Made by a program: the position numbers and the translations under genes. A DNA stretch of 13,376 nucleotides from NCBI GenBank assembly GCA_934278005.1, contig CAKQWG010000087.1:1-13376 (forward strand), in the 5' to 3' direction. The notes under the pieces are model-generated. The model was not told the DNA's origin, ran no database searches, and was given only the letters and a program-made list of their open reading frames with translations. Below, piece by piece: positions 7,209 to 13,376 of the stretch. The number at the start of each line of letters is the position of its first letter. The stretch's first letter is position 1. Origin of the DNA: an uncultured Pirellulaceae bacterium. Lineage in GTDB: Bacteria; Planctomycetota; Planctomycetia; Pirellulales; Pirellulaceae.

Positions 7209-8348
7209 ATGCGTCCCCTATGCATTGCTCTACTGTGTACTTTCGCACTAGGTGGCCTAGGCTGTGACTCGAGCTCGCGCTTGAACAGTCAGCGAGAGCA
7301 GACCGCCGCCAACGCGCCGCCCAAGGCCCCTCTCCCCAGTCGCGTGGCTGAGCTGACCGAAGCGCAAAAGAAGGCTGCGGAGACGCTCCGCGCGGCTGGC
7401 ATTGAGCTGGCAGAAAACTCGGCCGGTCAGATCACCGAAGTCAACTTGGGCGCTACGGAAGCTACCGATGCGTTGGCCGCACAGATCGCACAGTTCGATC
7501 AGCTTCAGAAATTAACTATCCGCGAATCGGCCATGAGCACCACTGGCTGGCAGACACTGGGCAAGCTGCACGGACTGCAACAGCTCGATCTACGCGATTG
7601 CCCGTTAGACAATGCGCAGCTGGCGGCTGTGGTTAGCGACCTCAGCCAACTGCGGGCTCTGCGTCTAAACGGCACCAGCGGACGCACCACCGTCGACGAC
7701 GACGGCCTGGCCCCACTGGCCAACTGCCCGGAGCTTAAGGTGCTGGCAATCGACGGTCTGTGGGTTAGCGGACTGGGCTTGGAGCATCTGAAGAAAAACC
7801 TCAAACTCTCCGAACTTTACGCGGCCGGTACGACGCTCGACGATGACGCGGTCGCCATCCTTGCAGGTTTGCCAGCCCTCCGCAAACTGCGGCTCTCGCA
7901 AACGACCGTGGGCACCGACGGGCTAGCCAAACTAGACCAATTGCCGCTAGAGGACTTGGATGTCAGCGAAGCCAGTAGCATCAACGACGAGACACTGGCC
8001 GTAATCGGTAAGATGAAAACGCTCAAACGTTTGAACCTATGGCGCGATACTATCTCGGATGCGGGTGTAGAGCACTTAGCTGGTTTGACCCAGCTCGAAT
8101 GGCTCAATGTGGACAATACGCACCTGACCGATGCTGGGCTGCCCTATCTAAAAGATATGACTTCGCTCAAATTTTTGCACCTCGGTTCGACTGGAGTTAC
8201 TGATGCAGGCATGCCCGCCTTGGTTTCACTTAAGTCGCTTAAAGACCTCAAAGTCACCCGAACCGCCGTTACCGAAGAGGGCGTTCAAGTAGTTAGAGAA
8301 GCCATTCCTGGCATCAACATTCAATTGAAGTACATCGAAGGCGAGTAG
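7209..8348 (+). CDS. Leucine-rich-repeat lipoprotein
   Basis: The 379-residue product begins with a lipoprotein-like signal: basic residue at 2, hydrophobic 4-18, then a cysteine at 19 (GGLGC-DSS). The residue three before the cysteine is Gly instead of the usual Leu, so lipid attachment is likely but not certain. Residues 20-50 are a low-complexity linker. From about 76 to 374 there are roughly eleven leucine-rich repeats of 23-26 residues; the best are LTDAGLPYLKDM and VTDAGMPALVSL, the TDAG-type repeat common in planctomycetes. Such proteins are presumed to bind other proteins; no catalytic domain is visible. It is divergent from the oxidoreductase gene and 36 bp ahead of hisI, so the two may share a transcript, though no functional link is known. 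Confidence 0.88.
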   Translation: MRPLCIALLCTFALGGLGCDSSSRLNSQREQTAANAPPKAPLPSRVAELTEAQKKAAETLRAAGIELAENSAGQITEVNLGATEATDALAAQIAQFDQLQKLTIRESAMSTTGWQTLGKLHGLQQLDLRDCPLDNAQLAAVVSDLSQLRALRLNGTSGRTTVDDDGLAPLANCPELKVLAIDGLWVSGLGLEHLKKNLKLSELYAAGTTLDDDAVAILAGLPALRKLRLSQTTVGTDGLAKLDQLPLEDLDVSEASSINDETLAVIGKMKTLKRLNLWRDTISDAGVEHLAGLTQLEWLNVDNTHLTDAGLPYLKDMTSLKFLHLGSTGVTDAGMPALVSLKSLKDLKVTRTAVTEEGVQVVREAIPGINIQLKYIEGE

Positions 8349-8384
8349 CCTACCACCGCTCGCCAGAAAGCTGCCGAACGCTTC

Positions 8385-8786
8385 ATGTCCTCACAGGCAA
8401 CTCTCCAACCTGATTTTTCGCGCGGTGCGGACGGGCTCCTGCCGGCCATTGCCCAGGATGCGGACACCGGACAAGTGCTCATGCTAGCCTGGATGAACGC
8501 GGAATCTTGGGCGGAAACCCTGGCGACCGGCCGGGCCGTCTACTACAGTCGTAGTCGCGGTAAGCTGTGGCGCAAAGGGGAGGAGAGCGGACACTACCAA
8601 CACCTGATTGAAGCTCGCACCGATTGCGACGCCGACACGATTTTACTGAAGGTCCGCCAGACCGGTGCAGCCTGCCATGAAGGTTACGCTAGCTGCTTTT
8701 TTAGACGCTGGGACGCATCCAGCGGCAGCTTTGAAGTCTGTGAAGCCAGACTCAAACGTCCCGAAGACATCTACTCGTCTTCCTAG
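8385..8786 (+). CDS. hisI: Phosphoribosyl-AMP cyclohydrolase
   Basis: HisI opens the purine ring of phosphoribosyl-AMP, the third step of histidine synthesis, in the cytoplasm. The 133-residue product has the whole family signature: [15 protein letters not shown] (55-69), DCDAD (80-84), which supplies the Mg-binding aspartates, and the zinc cysteines C81, C97 and C104 in ACHEGYASC. The length fits a stand-alone cyclohydrolase; there is no HisE pyrophosphohydrolase domain, so hisE must be elsewhere, as must the other his genes. The start is the ATG 36 bp after the LRR gene stop, without an evident Shine-Dalgarno. A strong hairpin nine bases after the stop probably ends its transcript. Confidence 0.95.
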   Translation: MSSQATLQPDFSRGADGLLPAIAQDADTGQVLMLAWMNAESWAETLATGRAVYYSRSRGKLWRKGEESGHYQHLIEARTDCDADTILLKVRQTGAACHEGYASCFFRRWDASSGSFEVCEARLKRPEDIYSSS

Positions 8787-8794
8787 CTAAGACT

Positions 8795-8821
8795 GCATCC
8801 TGGCTAAGACAGCCAGGATGC
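8795..8821. terminator. Perfect 11-bp hairpin between convergent hisI and fabF-like genes
   Basis: GCATCCTGGCT (8795-8805) and AGCCAGGATGC (8811-8821) pair perfectly around AAGAC. It lies nine bases after the hisI stop and 56 bases past the fabF-like stop on the other strand, the place for a shared bidirectional terminator. Neither side has a T tract, so it may act with Rho or mainly as a 3'-end stabiliser. Confidence 0.6.
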
Positions 8822-8876
8822 TGGCCTGGGATCAGTTCACCATCGCGTTAGAATCCATAGCCGAACGGCTCGGTTA

Positions 8877-10163
8877 CTACCCTTCAAATCTACCTACGGC
8901 TAGGGTGACATTTTGTCCGCCGAAGCCAAACGAATTGTTGAGTGCTACGCGGACGTCTGCCTCGCGCGCCTGGTTGGGCACGTAATCCAGATCGCACAGC
9001 GGATCGGGGTTCTCCAGGTTGATAGTTGGCGGAATCACCCCCTGCTCGATCGTTTTTAGACAGACGATCATCTCCGTCACACCGGCCGCGGCAATCAAGT
9101 GCCCCATCATGCTCTTGGTGCTCGACACCGGCACCTGCATGGCGCGCTCGCCGAATACCGCCTTACACGCTACGGTTTCCACTTTGTCATTGACAGACGT
9201 GCTTGTGCCGTGGGCGTTGACGTAACCCACTTCATCCGGGGATATACCAGCGTCCTTAAGCGACGCGGTCATACAGCCGATAGCACCACGCCCCTCGGGA
9301 TGAATGTCGGTGATGCGGTAGGCATCCGCCGTGCAGCCATAACCCAATACTTCGCCGTAGATTTTGGCTCCGCGGCGCTTAGCATGCTCTAGCTCCTCGA
9401 GGATCACCACCGAAGCACCCTCGCCCATCACGAAGCCATCGCGCAAGCGATCAAACGGGCGTGAAGCTCCGGTAGGATTATCATTGTTGGTCGACAGGGC
9501 AGTGAGTAAGCTGAAGCCAGTTAGCCCGAAGGGGTGGATCATGCTATGCGCGCCGCCGGCGACCATCGCATCTACTCGGCCCGTTCGAATCAACTCGGTC
9601 GCCTCTCCGACGGCCTGGCTGCTGGCGGCACAGGCGGTCAGGCAATTTAGATTCGGCCCCTGGATATCGAACATGTTTGCCACGTGCGCGGCAGGCATAC
9701 TGGGCTCTTGCTCCAGCTCTAGTTCCGGATCCAAAATCTCCAGGCCAGTCCGCATGAACGCATCCAGATCAAAACTGCCATCATCTTTGGCAGCCACATT
9801 GACCATCTGGGTGAAGTTATAGAAGTCCTGGTTGCCTTCGCCGGCTCCAAAATAGACACCCATTCGCGCCGGATCACTAAGCGAATCTAGGATTCCAGAA
9901 TCATGAATGGCCTGATGCGCAGCACCGGCGGCAAATCGCGCGTGCCTGCCGCGCTTGGCCCATAACTGTGCATCTTGGCCGCAGTCGGCAATGCTCCAGT
10001 CGCGAATCTCAGCCGCAATCCGCGTAGGATAATTACTCGCATCGAAAATCGAGATATAGCCTACGCCACTTTGTGCGTTAACCAGTGCGTTCCACACGGT
10101 GTCCACATCCGTGCCCAGCGGATTGATCATTCCCAATCCCGTGACGACAACCCTTCGACGCAT
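8877..10163 (-). CDS. fabF: Beta-ketoacyl-ACP synthase, FabF (KAS II) type
   Basis: This enzyme condenses malonyl-ACP with an acyl chain bound to its active-site Cys in fatty acid or polyketide elongation. The 428-residue product is a complete thiolase-fold ketosynthase. It has nucleophile C178 in LTACAASS, H318 in NAHGTST, K350 and H355 in SSTKSMMGH, and the C-terminal NNSFGFGGQN at 409-418. It is about 15 residues longer than E. coli FabF, with the extra length around 110-160, and GAGEGN replaces the usual GSGIGG loop. I take it as FabF-like; a specialised ketosynthase for another lipid is possible. The ATG at 10163 starts the expected MRRRVVVTGLG with GGGAG about ten bases upstream; an in-frame TTG at 10190 looks less likely. 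It follows plsC on the same strand after 153 bp, which suggests a lipid-synthesis pair. Confidence 0.92.
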   Translation of the reverse strand: MRRRVVVTGLGMINPLGTDVDTVWNALVNAQSGVGYISIFDASNYPTRIAAEIRDWSIADCGQDAQLWAKRGRHARFAAGAAHQAIHDSGILDSLSDPARMGVYFGAGEGNQDFYNFTQMVNVAAKDDGSFDLDAFMRTGLEILDPELELEQEPSMPAAHVANMFDIQGPNLNCLTACAASSQAVGEATELIRTGRVDAMVAGGAHSMIHPFGLTGFSLLTALSTNNDNPTGASRPFDRLRDGFVMGEGASVVILEELEHAKRRGAKIYGEVLGYGCTADAYRITDIHPEGRGAIGCMTASLKDAGISPDEVGYVNAHGTSTSVNDKVETVACKAVFGERAMQVPVSSTKSMMGHLIAAAGVTEMIVCLKTIEQGVIPPTINLENPDPLCDLDYVPNQAREADVRVALNNSFGFGGQNVTLAVGRFEG

Positions 10164-10316
10164 GCTGTGGCAACTCCCGTCCCATGTCAACTAAATCTAA
10201 ACTTGGATTCAACCATCCGCTCCTCGGTGGAGTGAGCGATAACAATCCGCAGTTTTGCCAAACAGGGAATCTTACCTTGCTGGCGGCCTGCGCGATAGGC
10301 GTGCAGCGGAGAACCG

Positions 10317-11129
10317 TTAAGCTTCTTTCAGAGCCCGCACAGCCTCGCGAGCGCGATGCAGGAACTCCGCCTTGGGTTCCCCGGCTTCTAACCAAATGGG
10401 AGCCCCCACAGTTATGCTACTGAGCAGCGGCACAGGCATAAACTCACCGCGAGGCAAAATCCGGTTCAGATTCTCCATATAGACGGGGACCAACTCCAGG
10501 TCTGGCCGCTTTTTAGCTAAGTAGTAAATACCGCTCTTGAATTCTCCCATTGCACCGTCGTCAGCTCTACCACCTTCGGGGAATACAATCAAGGAATAGA
10601 TGTCCTCGATTTCGCGGATCATGAGATCCACGGGGCTTTGATGCACCTTGATCTGCTTGCGATCGATCAACATGGCGTTGAAGGAACGCGCTAAGAATCG
10701 CTTCCACGGCGTCTTGCCCCAATAATCCTTGGCGGCTACCGGTCGCGTTAGATTGCGGATCTCTGCCGGCAGGGCGGACCACAACACGACGGCATCTAAG
10801 TGACTGGAGTGGTTCGCAAAATAAATCCGCTGACAGGTGTCCGGCTGGCAATCGATCCAACGCACCGTGTAACCGCTGAAAAATCGCGCCGCAGCGATAA
10901 TCACATTCCCCGTCAGCTTATGCCGCCAGTCCTGGACCGGTACGTGCCGGCGTTCGCACGCAGCGGGCGTTCGCTGCGTAGTATGTCGAGGATCAACGGC
11001 GGCAGCCACGGGCAGGCAGCTCCTGTGAGGGGAGATCGATAAAATGGGACATGCTTCCGGCCTGGCCCGGCGCGTGCGGTCGACTTCCGGCTCGCTAAGT
11101 ATAGAAATCAACAAGCTAGAAATTTGCAT
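10317..11129 (-). CDS. plsC: 1-acyl-glycerol-3-phosphate acyltransferase family (PlsC-like)
   Basis: PlsC-type enzymes add the second acyl chain to lysophosphatidate at the inner membrane. The 270-residue product has motif I NHSSHLD (106-112, the HX4D His and Asp at 107 and 112) and motif III FPEGGR (183-188, usually FPEGTR), followed by GEFKSGIYYLAKK and the later VPVY. The family-like region starts only at about residue 66 (VPVQDWRHKLTG). The first 65 residues are rich in Arg, Pro, Cys and Ser and resemble nothing I know. The frame offers ATG 11129 and TTG 11132 but no good start nearer the domain except a GTG at 10904 that crowds the fold. The true start, or a frameshift, is unresolved. 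It precedes the fabF-like gene and is divergent from rhaB. Confidence 0.85.
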   Translation of the reverse strand: MQISSLLISILSEPEVDRTRRARPEACPILSISPHRSCLPVAAAVDPRHTTQRTPAACERRHVPVQDWRHKLTGNVIIAAARFFSGYTVRWIDCQPDTCQRIYFANHSSHLDAVVLWSALPAEIRNLTRPVAAKDYWGKTPWKRFLARSFNAMLIDRKQIKVHQSPVDLMIREIEDIYSLIVFPEGGRADDGAMGEFKSGIYYLAKKRPDLELVPVYMENLNRILPRGEFMPVPLLSSITVGAPIWLEAGEPKAEFLHRAREAVRALKEA

Positions 11130-11336
11130 CAAGCAAACATATTTTCCACACCATATATAGTTCTACGCTGCAGGCGGTGAATTGACCAGATCCGCAACAC
11201 CACCAATCCCAGAGATAGCAGCACGGGCTGTCCACAGCGCCAGCACATCAAGCTATGATACCCTGCTGCCCTTCGACTCTGCAGGACTCGCCTGCCCGTC
11301 ACAACTTACCCACCCCATACATTTGCAACTCGTTAC

Positions 11337-11341
11337 AGGAG
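11337..11341 (+). promoter_or_regulatory. Shine-Dalgarno site fixing the rhaB start
   Basis: AGGAG lies eight bases before the ATG at 11350, ideal spacing. Most other genes here lack such a motif. It decides against the longer open frame back to 11182, whose first 56 residues are unlike the family. Confidence 0.8.
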
Positions 11342-11349
11342 TGCGCTCC

Positions 11350-12849
11350 ATGGAATCTTCGCTCGACCCCGTTCACCTAGCCATTGATTTAGGCGCTTCA
11401 AGCGGCCGAGTACTGGCCGGACGTGTGTTGGACGACGGCATCGAGCTGGAGGAAGTGCACCGCTTTGCTAACGGCGGCCTGCACCTGGGGCATCGACTAG
11501 TGTGGAATCTACTCGGCCAGTGGGAACATGTTTGCGAAGGCCTGCAGCGTGGCGCCGCCCGCTACGGCCAACGCATATCGAGCGTGGGCGCGGACACGTG
11601 GGGAGTCGACTACGTGCTGCTCGATCGCAACGACGACCTAATAGGTCCCTGTTTCCACTACCGCGATGCGCGCAATCGCGGCATGCTCGAACAAGCCTTG
11701 CGGCGCATGAGCCGCGAAGACATCTTTCGCGCCACCGGCCTGCAGTTCATGGAGATCAACACCCTTTATCAGCTACTCGCCATGCGCCTCGAAGAGTCGC
11801 CACTGCTGGAGATCGCCCAACGGCTACTAATGGTCCCAGACTTTCTCCACTGGCAGCTGTCAGGCGCAAAGGTCAACGAGTTCACCAATGCGTCGACTAC
11901 CCAACTGCTCGACGCTAACACCGGCAATTGGAGCCGCCCTGTCCTGGATGCGATGGAGATCCCTAGCTCAATTTTTTCAACTCCAGTACAGCCCGGCGTC
12001 TCGCTAGGGCCGCTATTGCCGCAAGTTCGCGAACGGACCCATTTGCACGCAGACGTGCAAGTCATCGTCCCGGCCACTCATGACACCGCCTCCGCAGTGC
12101 TCGCCGTTCCCGCCGATTCATTCGCTCAGGATAACGTCGACTGGTGCTATATCAGTTGCGGTACTTGGTCGCTACTGGGTGCCGAGCTCGCCCGTCCGGT
12201 GCTTAGTCAGACGTGCCAACGTTACAACTTCACCAATGAAGGTGGAGTCAACGGAAGCGTGCGACTACTCAAGAACATCGCCGGGCTGTGGATTTTGCAA
12301 CAGTGCCGCGAGCATTGGAAGCGGGAGGGACACCAATGGGGTTGGGAGCAGCTAATTACCTTGGCTATGCAGGTGCCGCCCATGCAGTCGATCATCGACA
12401 CCGACGCCGAACCGTTCGTGGCGGCGAGCAATATGCCCGGTGCGATTGCCGAATTCTGTCGGCACACCGGACAGAAAGTTCCTCAGTCCGAGGGCGAGAT
12501 CGTGCGCTGCACTCTACAGAGCCTGGCCCTGCGCTACCGCCTAACGCTTGGCTTCCTAGAGGAAGTCGTGGGACATCACTTCAACACGATCCACATGGTG
12601 GGGGGCGGCGTGCAGAACCGCCTGCTATGTCAGATGACCGCCGATGCCTGTGGGCGGTTGATAGTCGCCGGCCCCGTCGAAGCTACGGCGATCGGCAACG
12701 TCATGATGCAAGCCATCGGCTCAGGACGCCTGGGATCCGTCAGCGAAGCACGACAACTCGTGCGTTCAGCCCGCGACATCGCCCACTATGAACCACGCGA
12801 CTCCGGCCGCTGGGACGAAGGTCTAGAGAGACTCAAACAGTGGCTCTAG
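11350..12849 (+). CDS. rhaB: Rhamnulokinase
   Basis: RhaB phosphorylates L-rhamnulose to L-rhamnulose 1-phosphate, the second step of rhamnose breakdown in the cytoplasm. The 499-residue product is a full FGGY kinase. The N-terminal domain has IDLGASSGR at 12-20, GADTWGVDYVLLD and HYRDARN, which are typical of rhamnulokinase; the C-terminal domain has the PATHDTASAV loop, ISCGTWSLLG, GLWILQQCREHW and the ATP-binding MVGGGVQNRLLCQ. Length matches the family (E. coli RhaB is 489). The start is set by a strong AGGAG eight bases upstream. No rhamnose isomerase, aldolase, transporter or regulator gene is in the window, so the rest of the pathway must be elsewhere. It is divergent from plsC across 220 bp, in which I see no convincing operator, and converges on a peptidase gene. 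Confidence 0.95.
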   Translation: MESSLDPVHLAIDLGASSGRVLAGRVLDDGIELEEVHRFANGGLHLGHRLVWNLLGQWEHVCEGLQRGAARYGQRISSVGADTWGVDYVLLDRNDDLIGPCFHYRDARNRGMLEQALRRMSREDIFRATGLQFMEINTLYQLLAMRLEESPLLEIAQRLLMVPDFLHWQLSGAKVNEFTNASTTQLLDANTGNWSRPVLDAMEIPSSIFSTPVQPGVSLGPLLPQVRERTHLHADVQVIVPATHDTASAVLAVPADSFAQDNVDWCYISCGTWSLLGAELARPVLSQTCQRYNFTNEGGVNGSVRLLKNIAGLWILQQCREHWKREGHQWGWEQLITLAMQVPPMQSIIDTDAEPFVAASNMPGAIAEFCRHTGQKVPQSEGEIVRCTLQSLALRYRLTLGFLEEVVGHHFNTIHMVGGGVQNRLLCQMTADACGRLIVAGPVEATAIGNVMMQAIGSGRLGSVSEARQLVRSARDIAHYEPRDSGRWDEGLERLKQWL

Positions 12850-12873
12850 AGCGTCTCAGAGTCTAACCGATAC

Positions 12874-12898
12874 GGTTGCAGCCAATGCGGTTGCAACC
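12874..12898. terminator. Weak hairpin between convergent rhaB and the peptidase gene
   Basis: GGTTGCA (12874-12880) pairs with TGCAACC (12892-12898) around an 11-base loop in the 50-bp convergent gap. CGGTTGCA is also directly repeated at 12873-12880 and 12888-12895. There is no T tract. It could be a shared 3' end; this is weak. Confidence 0.3.
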
Positions 12899-12899
12899 A

Positions 12900-13376
12900 C
12901 TAAGGTCGCCGCCAAGACCATGCAAAAATATTGCGCGCGTCCATATAACGCGCGGTCGTAGAACTGCTGCCGAGAACCACGACAATTGTCTCGCCGTCGC
13001 CTTGGGCCGCCTGACCCACCGCGATCAAACACGCGCCGGCAGCCGTGGTCGTGCCCGTTTTCATTCCCCAAAACCCCTGCTGTGCCAGCAGACGATTGGT
13101 GTTCTCCCAACGCACATTGCGAGTTTCGCCAGCCTGCCCGATCAACCGCGCTCCCCGCTGACGCGTCTGAACGATCTCGCGCATCAGCGGCAGTTGCCAA
13201 GCTGCACGAGCTAGTGTTGCCAGGTCAGCGGCCGAACTCAAATGTTTGTCGTCCGGCAGACCATGCGGATTGACGAAGTGCGTATCGCTCATCCCCAACT
13301 CTTCAGCTCGCCGGTTCATCGCCTCGATGAACTGGTCGTAAGCCGAATCTGTGTCAGCGGCATCAGGGTCAGCGGC
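12900..13376 (-). CDS. D-alanyl-D-alanine carboxypeptidase, S11 family (C-terminal part)
   Basis: S11 peptidases (PBP5/DacA type) trim the terminal D-Ala from peptidoglycan stem peptides outside the inner membrane. Only the last 158 codons are here; the frame stays open to the right edge, so the signal peptide and the SxxK and SxN motifs lie outside. Visible are MNRRAEELGMSDTHFVNPHGLP, read as MNRRAEELGMSDT and HFVNPHGLP, just after the expected SxN position, and then GFWGMKTGTT with the third active-site motif KTG. The protein stops about 45 residues after KTG, at DARNIFAWSWRRP, so it lacks the PBP5 C-terminal beta domain and amphipathic anchor helix. This short form is common among S11 proteins, and the stop is not obviously a frameshift. 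Confidence 0.9.
   Translation of the reverse strand, partial: AADPDAADTDSAYDQFIEAMNRRAEELGMSDTHFVNPHGLPDDKHLSSAADLATLARAAWQLPLMREIVQTRQRGARLIGQAGETRNVRWENTNRLLAQQGFWGMKTGTTTAAGACLIAVGQAAQGDGETIVVVLGSSSTTARYMDARNIFAWSWRRP

Noticed and set aside
11123..11137. TTTGC-N5-GCAAA inverted repeat at the plsC start, possible operator
   Set aside because: Only five base pairs per arm, overlapping a doubtful start codon; easily chance in 13 kb.
11182..11349. N-terminal extension of rhaB (56 codons)
   Set aside because: The extension has no family resemblance, and the ATG at 11350 has a well-placed AGGAG.
12856..13200. Minus-strand frame ending in a hydrophobic tail, possible membrane anchor
   Set aside because: It is out of frame with the clear S11 peptidase reading, and its body is low-quality Arg/Ala/Gly sequence. 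The hydrophobic tail comes from the repeated GGTTGCA sequence in the gap.
1..13376. Search for mobile elements, CRISPR, defence or toxin-antitoxin systems
   Set aside because: No transposase, integrase, Cas, restriction or toxin-like protein, no regularly spaced repeats, and no obvious change in base composition. All major genes are housekeeping or common planctomycete families.

Overview
The window looks like ordinary chromosome from a planctomycete, most likely a relative of the Pirellulaceae. The reasons are: unlinked housekeeping genes on both strands with few operons; a leucine-rich-repeat lipoprotein and a Gfo/Idh/MocA oxidoreductase of types these genomes carry in number; a degenerate intergenic repeat of the kind seen in Rhodopirellula-like genomes; a lengthened thioredoxin reductase; and Shine-Dalgarno motifs before only a few genes. 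The phylum is an inference from protein style; there is no rRNA in the window to confirm it.

Layout. 1-522 is largely non-coding and ends in a terminator-like hairpin before rex (+), the NADH/NAD+-sensing repressor. A tRNA-Gln(UUG) gene (+) follows and converges on tilS (-), the tRNA-Ile lysidine synthetase. A 304-bp gap with five copies of a short repeat separates tilS from a minus-strand cluster read trxB - asnS - dgkA-like kinase, with gaps of 26 and 13 bp, which is probably one operon. Upstream on the same strand lies a Gfo/Idh/MocA oxidoreductase with its own leader. It is divergent from an LRR lipoprotein gene (+), which is followed 36 bp later by hisI (+). A perfect 11-bp hairpin separates hisI from the convergent lipid pair plsC - fabF-like (-). 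Divergent from plsC is rhaB (+), rhamnulokinase, with the best Shine-Dalgarno in the window. rhaB converges on a partial D,D-carboxypeptidase gene (-) that runs off the right edge.

Function. The genes cover redox sensing and thiol reduction (rex, trxB), translation (tRNA-Gln, tilS, asnS), membrane lipid synthesis and recycling (dgkA-like, plsC, fabF-like), histidine synthesis (hisI), deoxysugar use (rhaB) and peptidoglycan trimming (S11 peptidase). I see no mobile element, CRISPR array, toxin-antitoxin pair, phage gene or defence cluster, and no convincing undescribed multi-gene system. The points worth checking are local: the repeat cluster, a perfect 15-bp tandem duplication between the oxidoreductase and LRR genes, substituted active-site positions in the kinase and in TilS, the unresolved PlsC N-terminus, and structured DNA upstream of rex.
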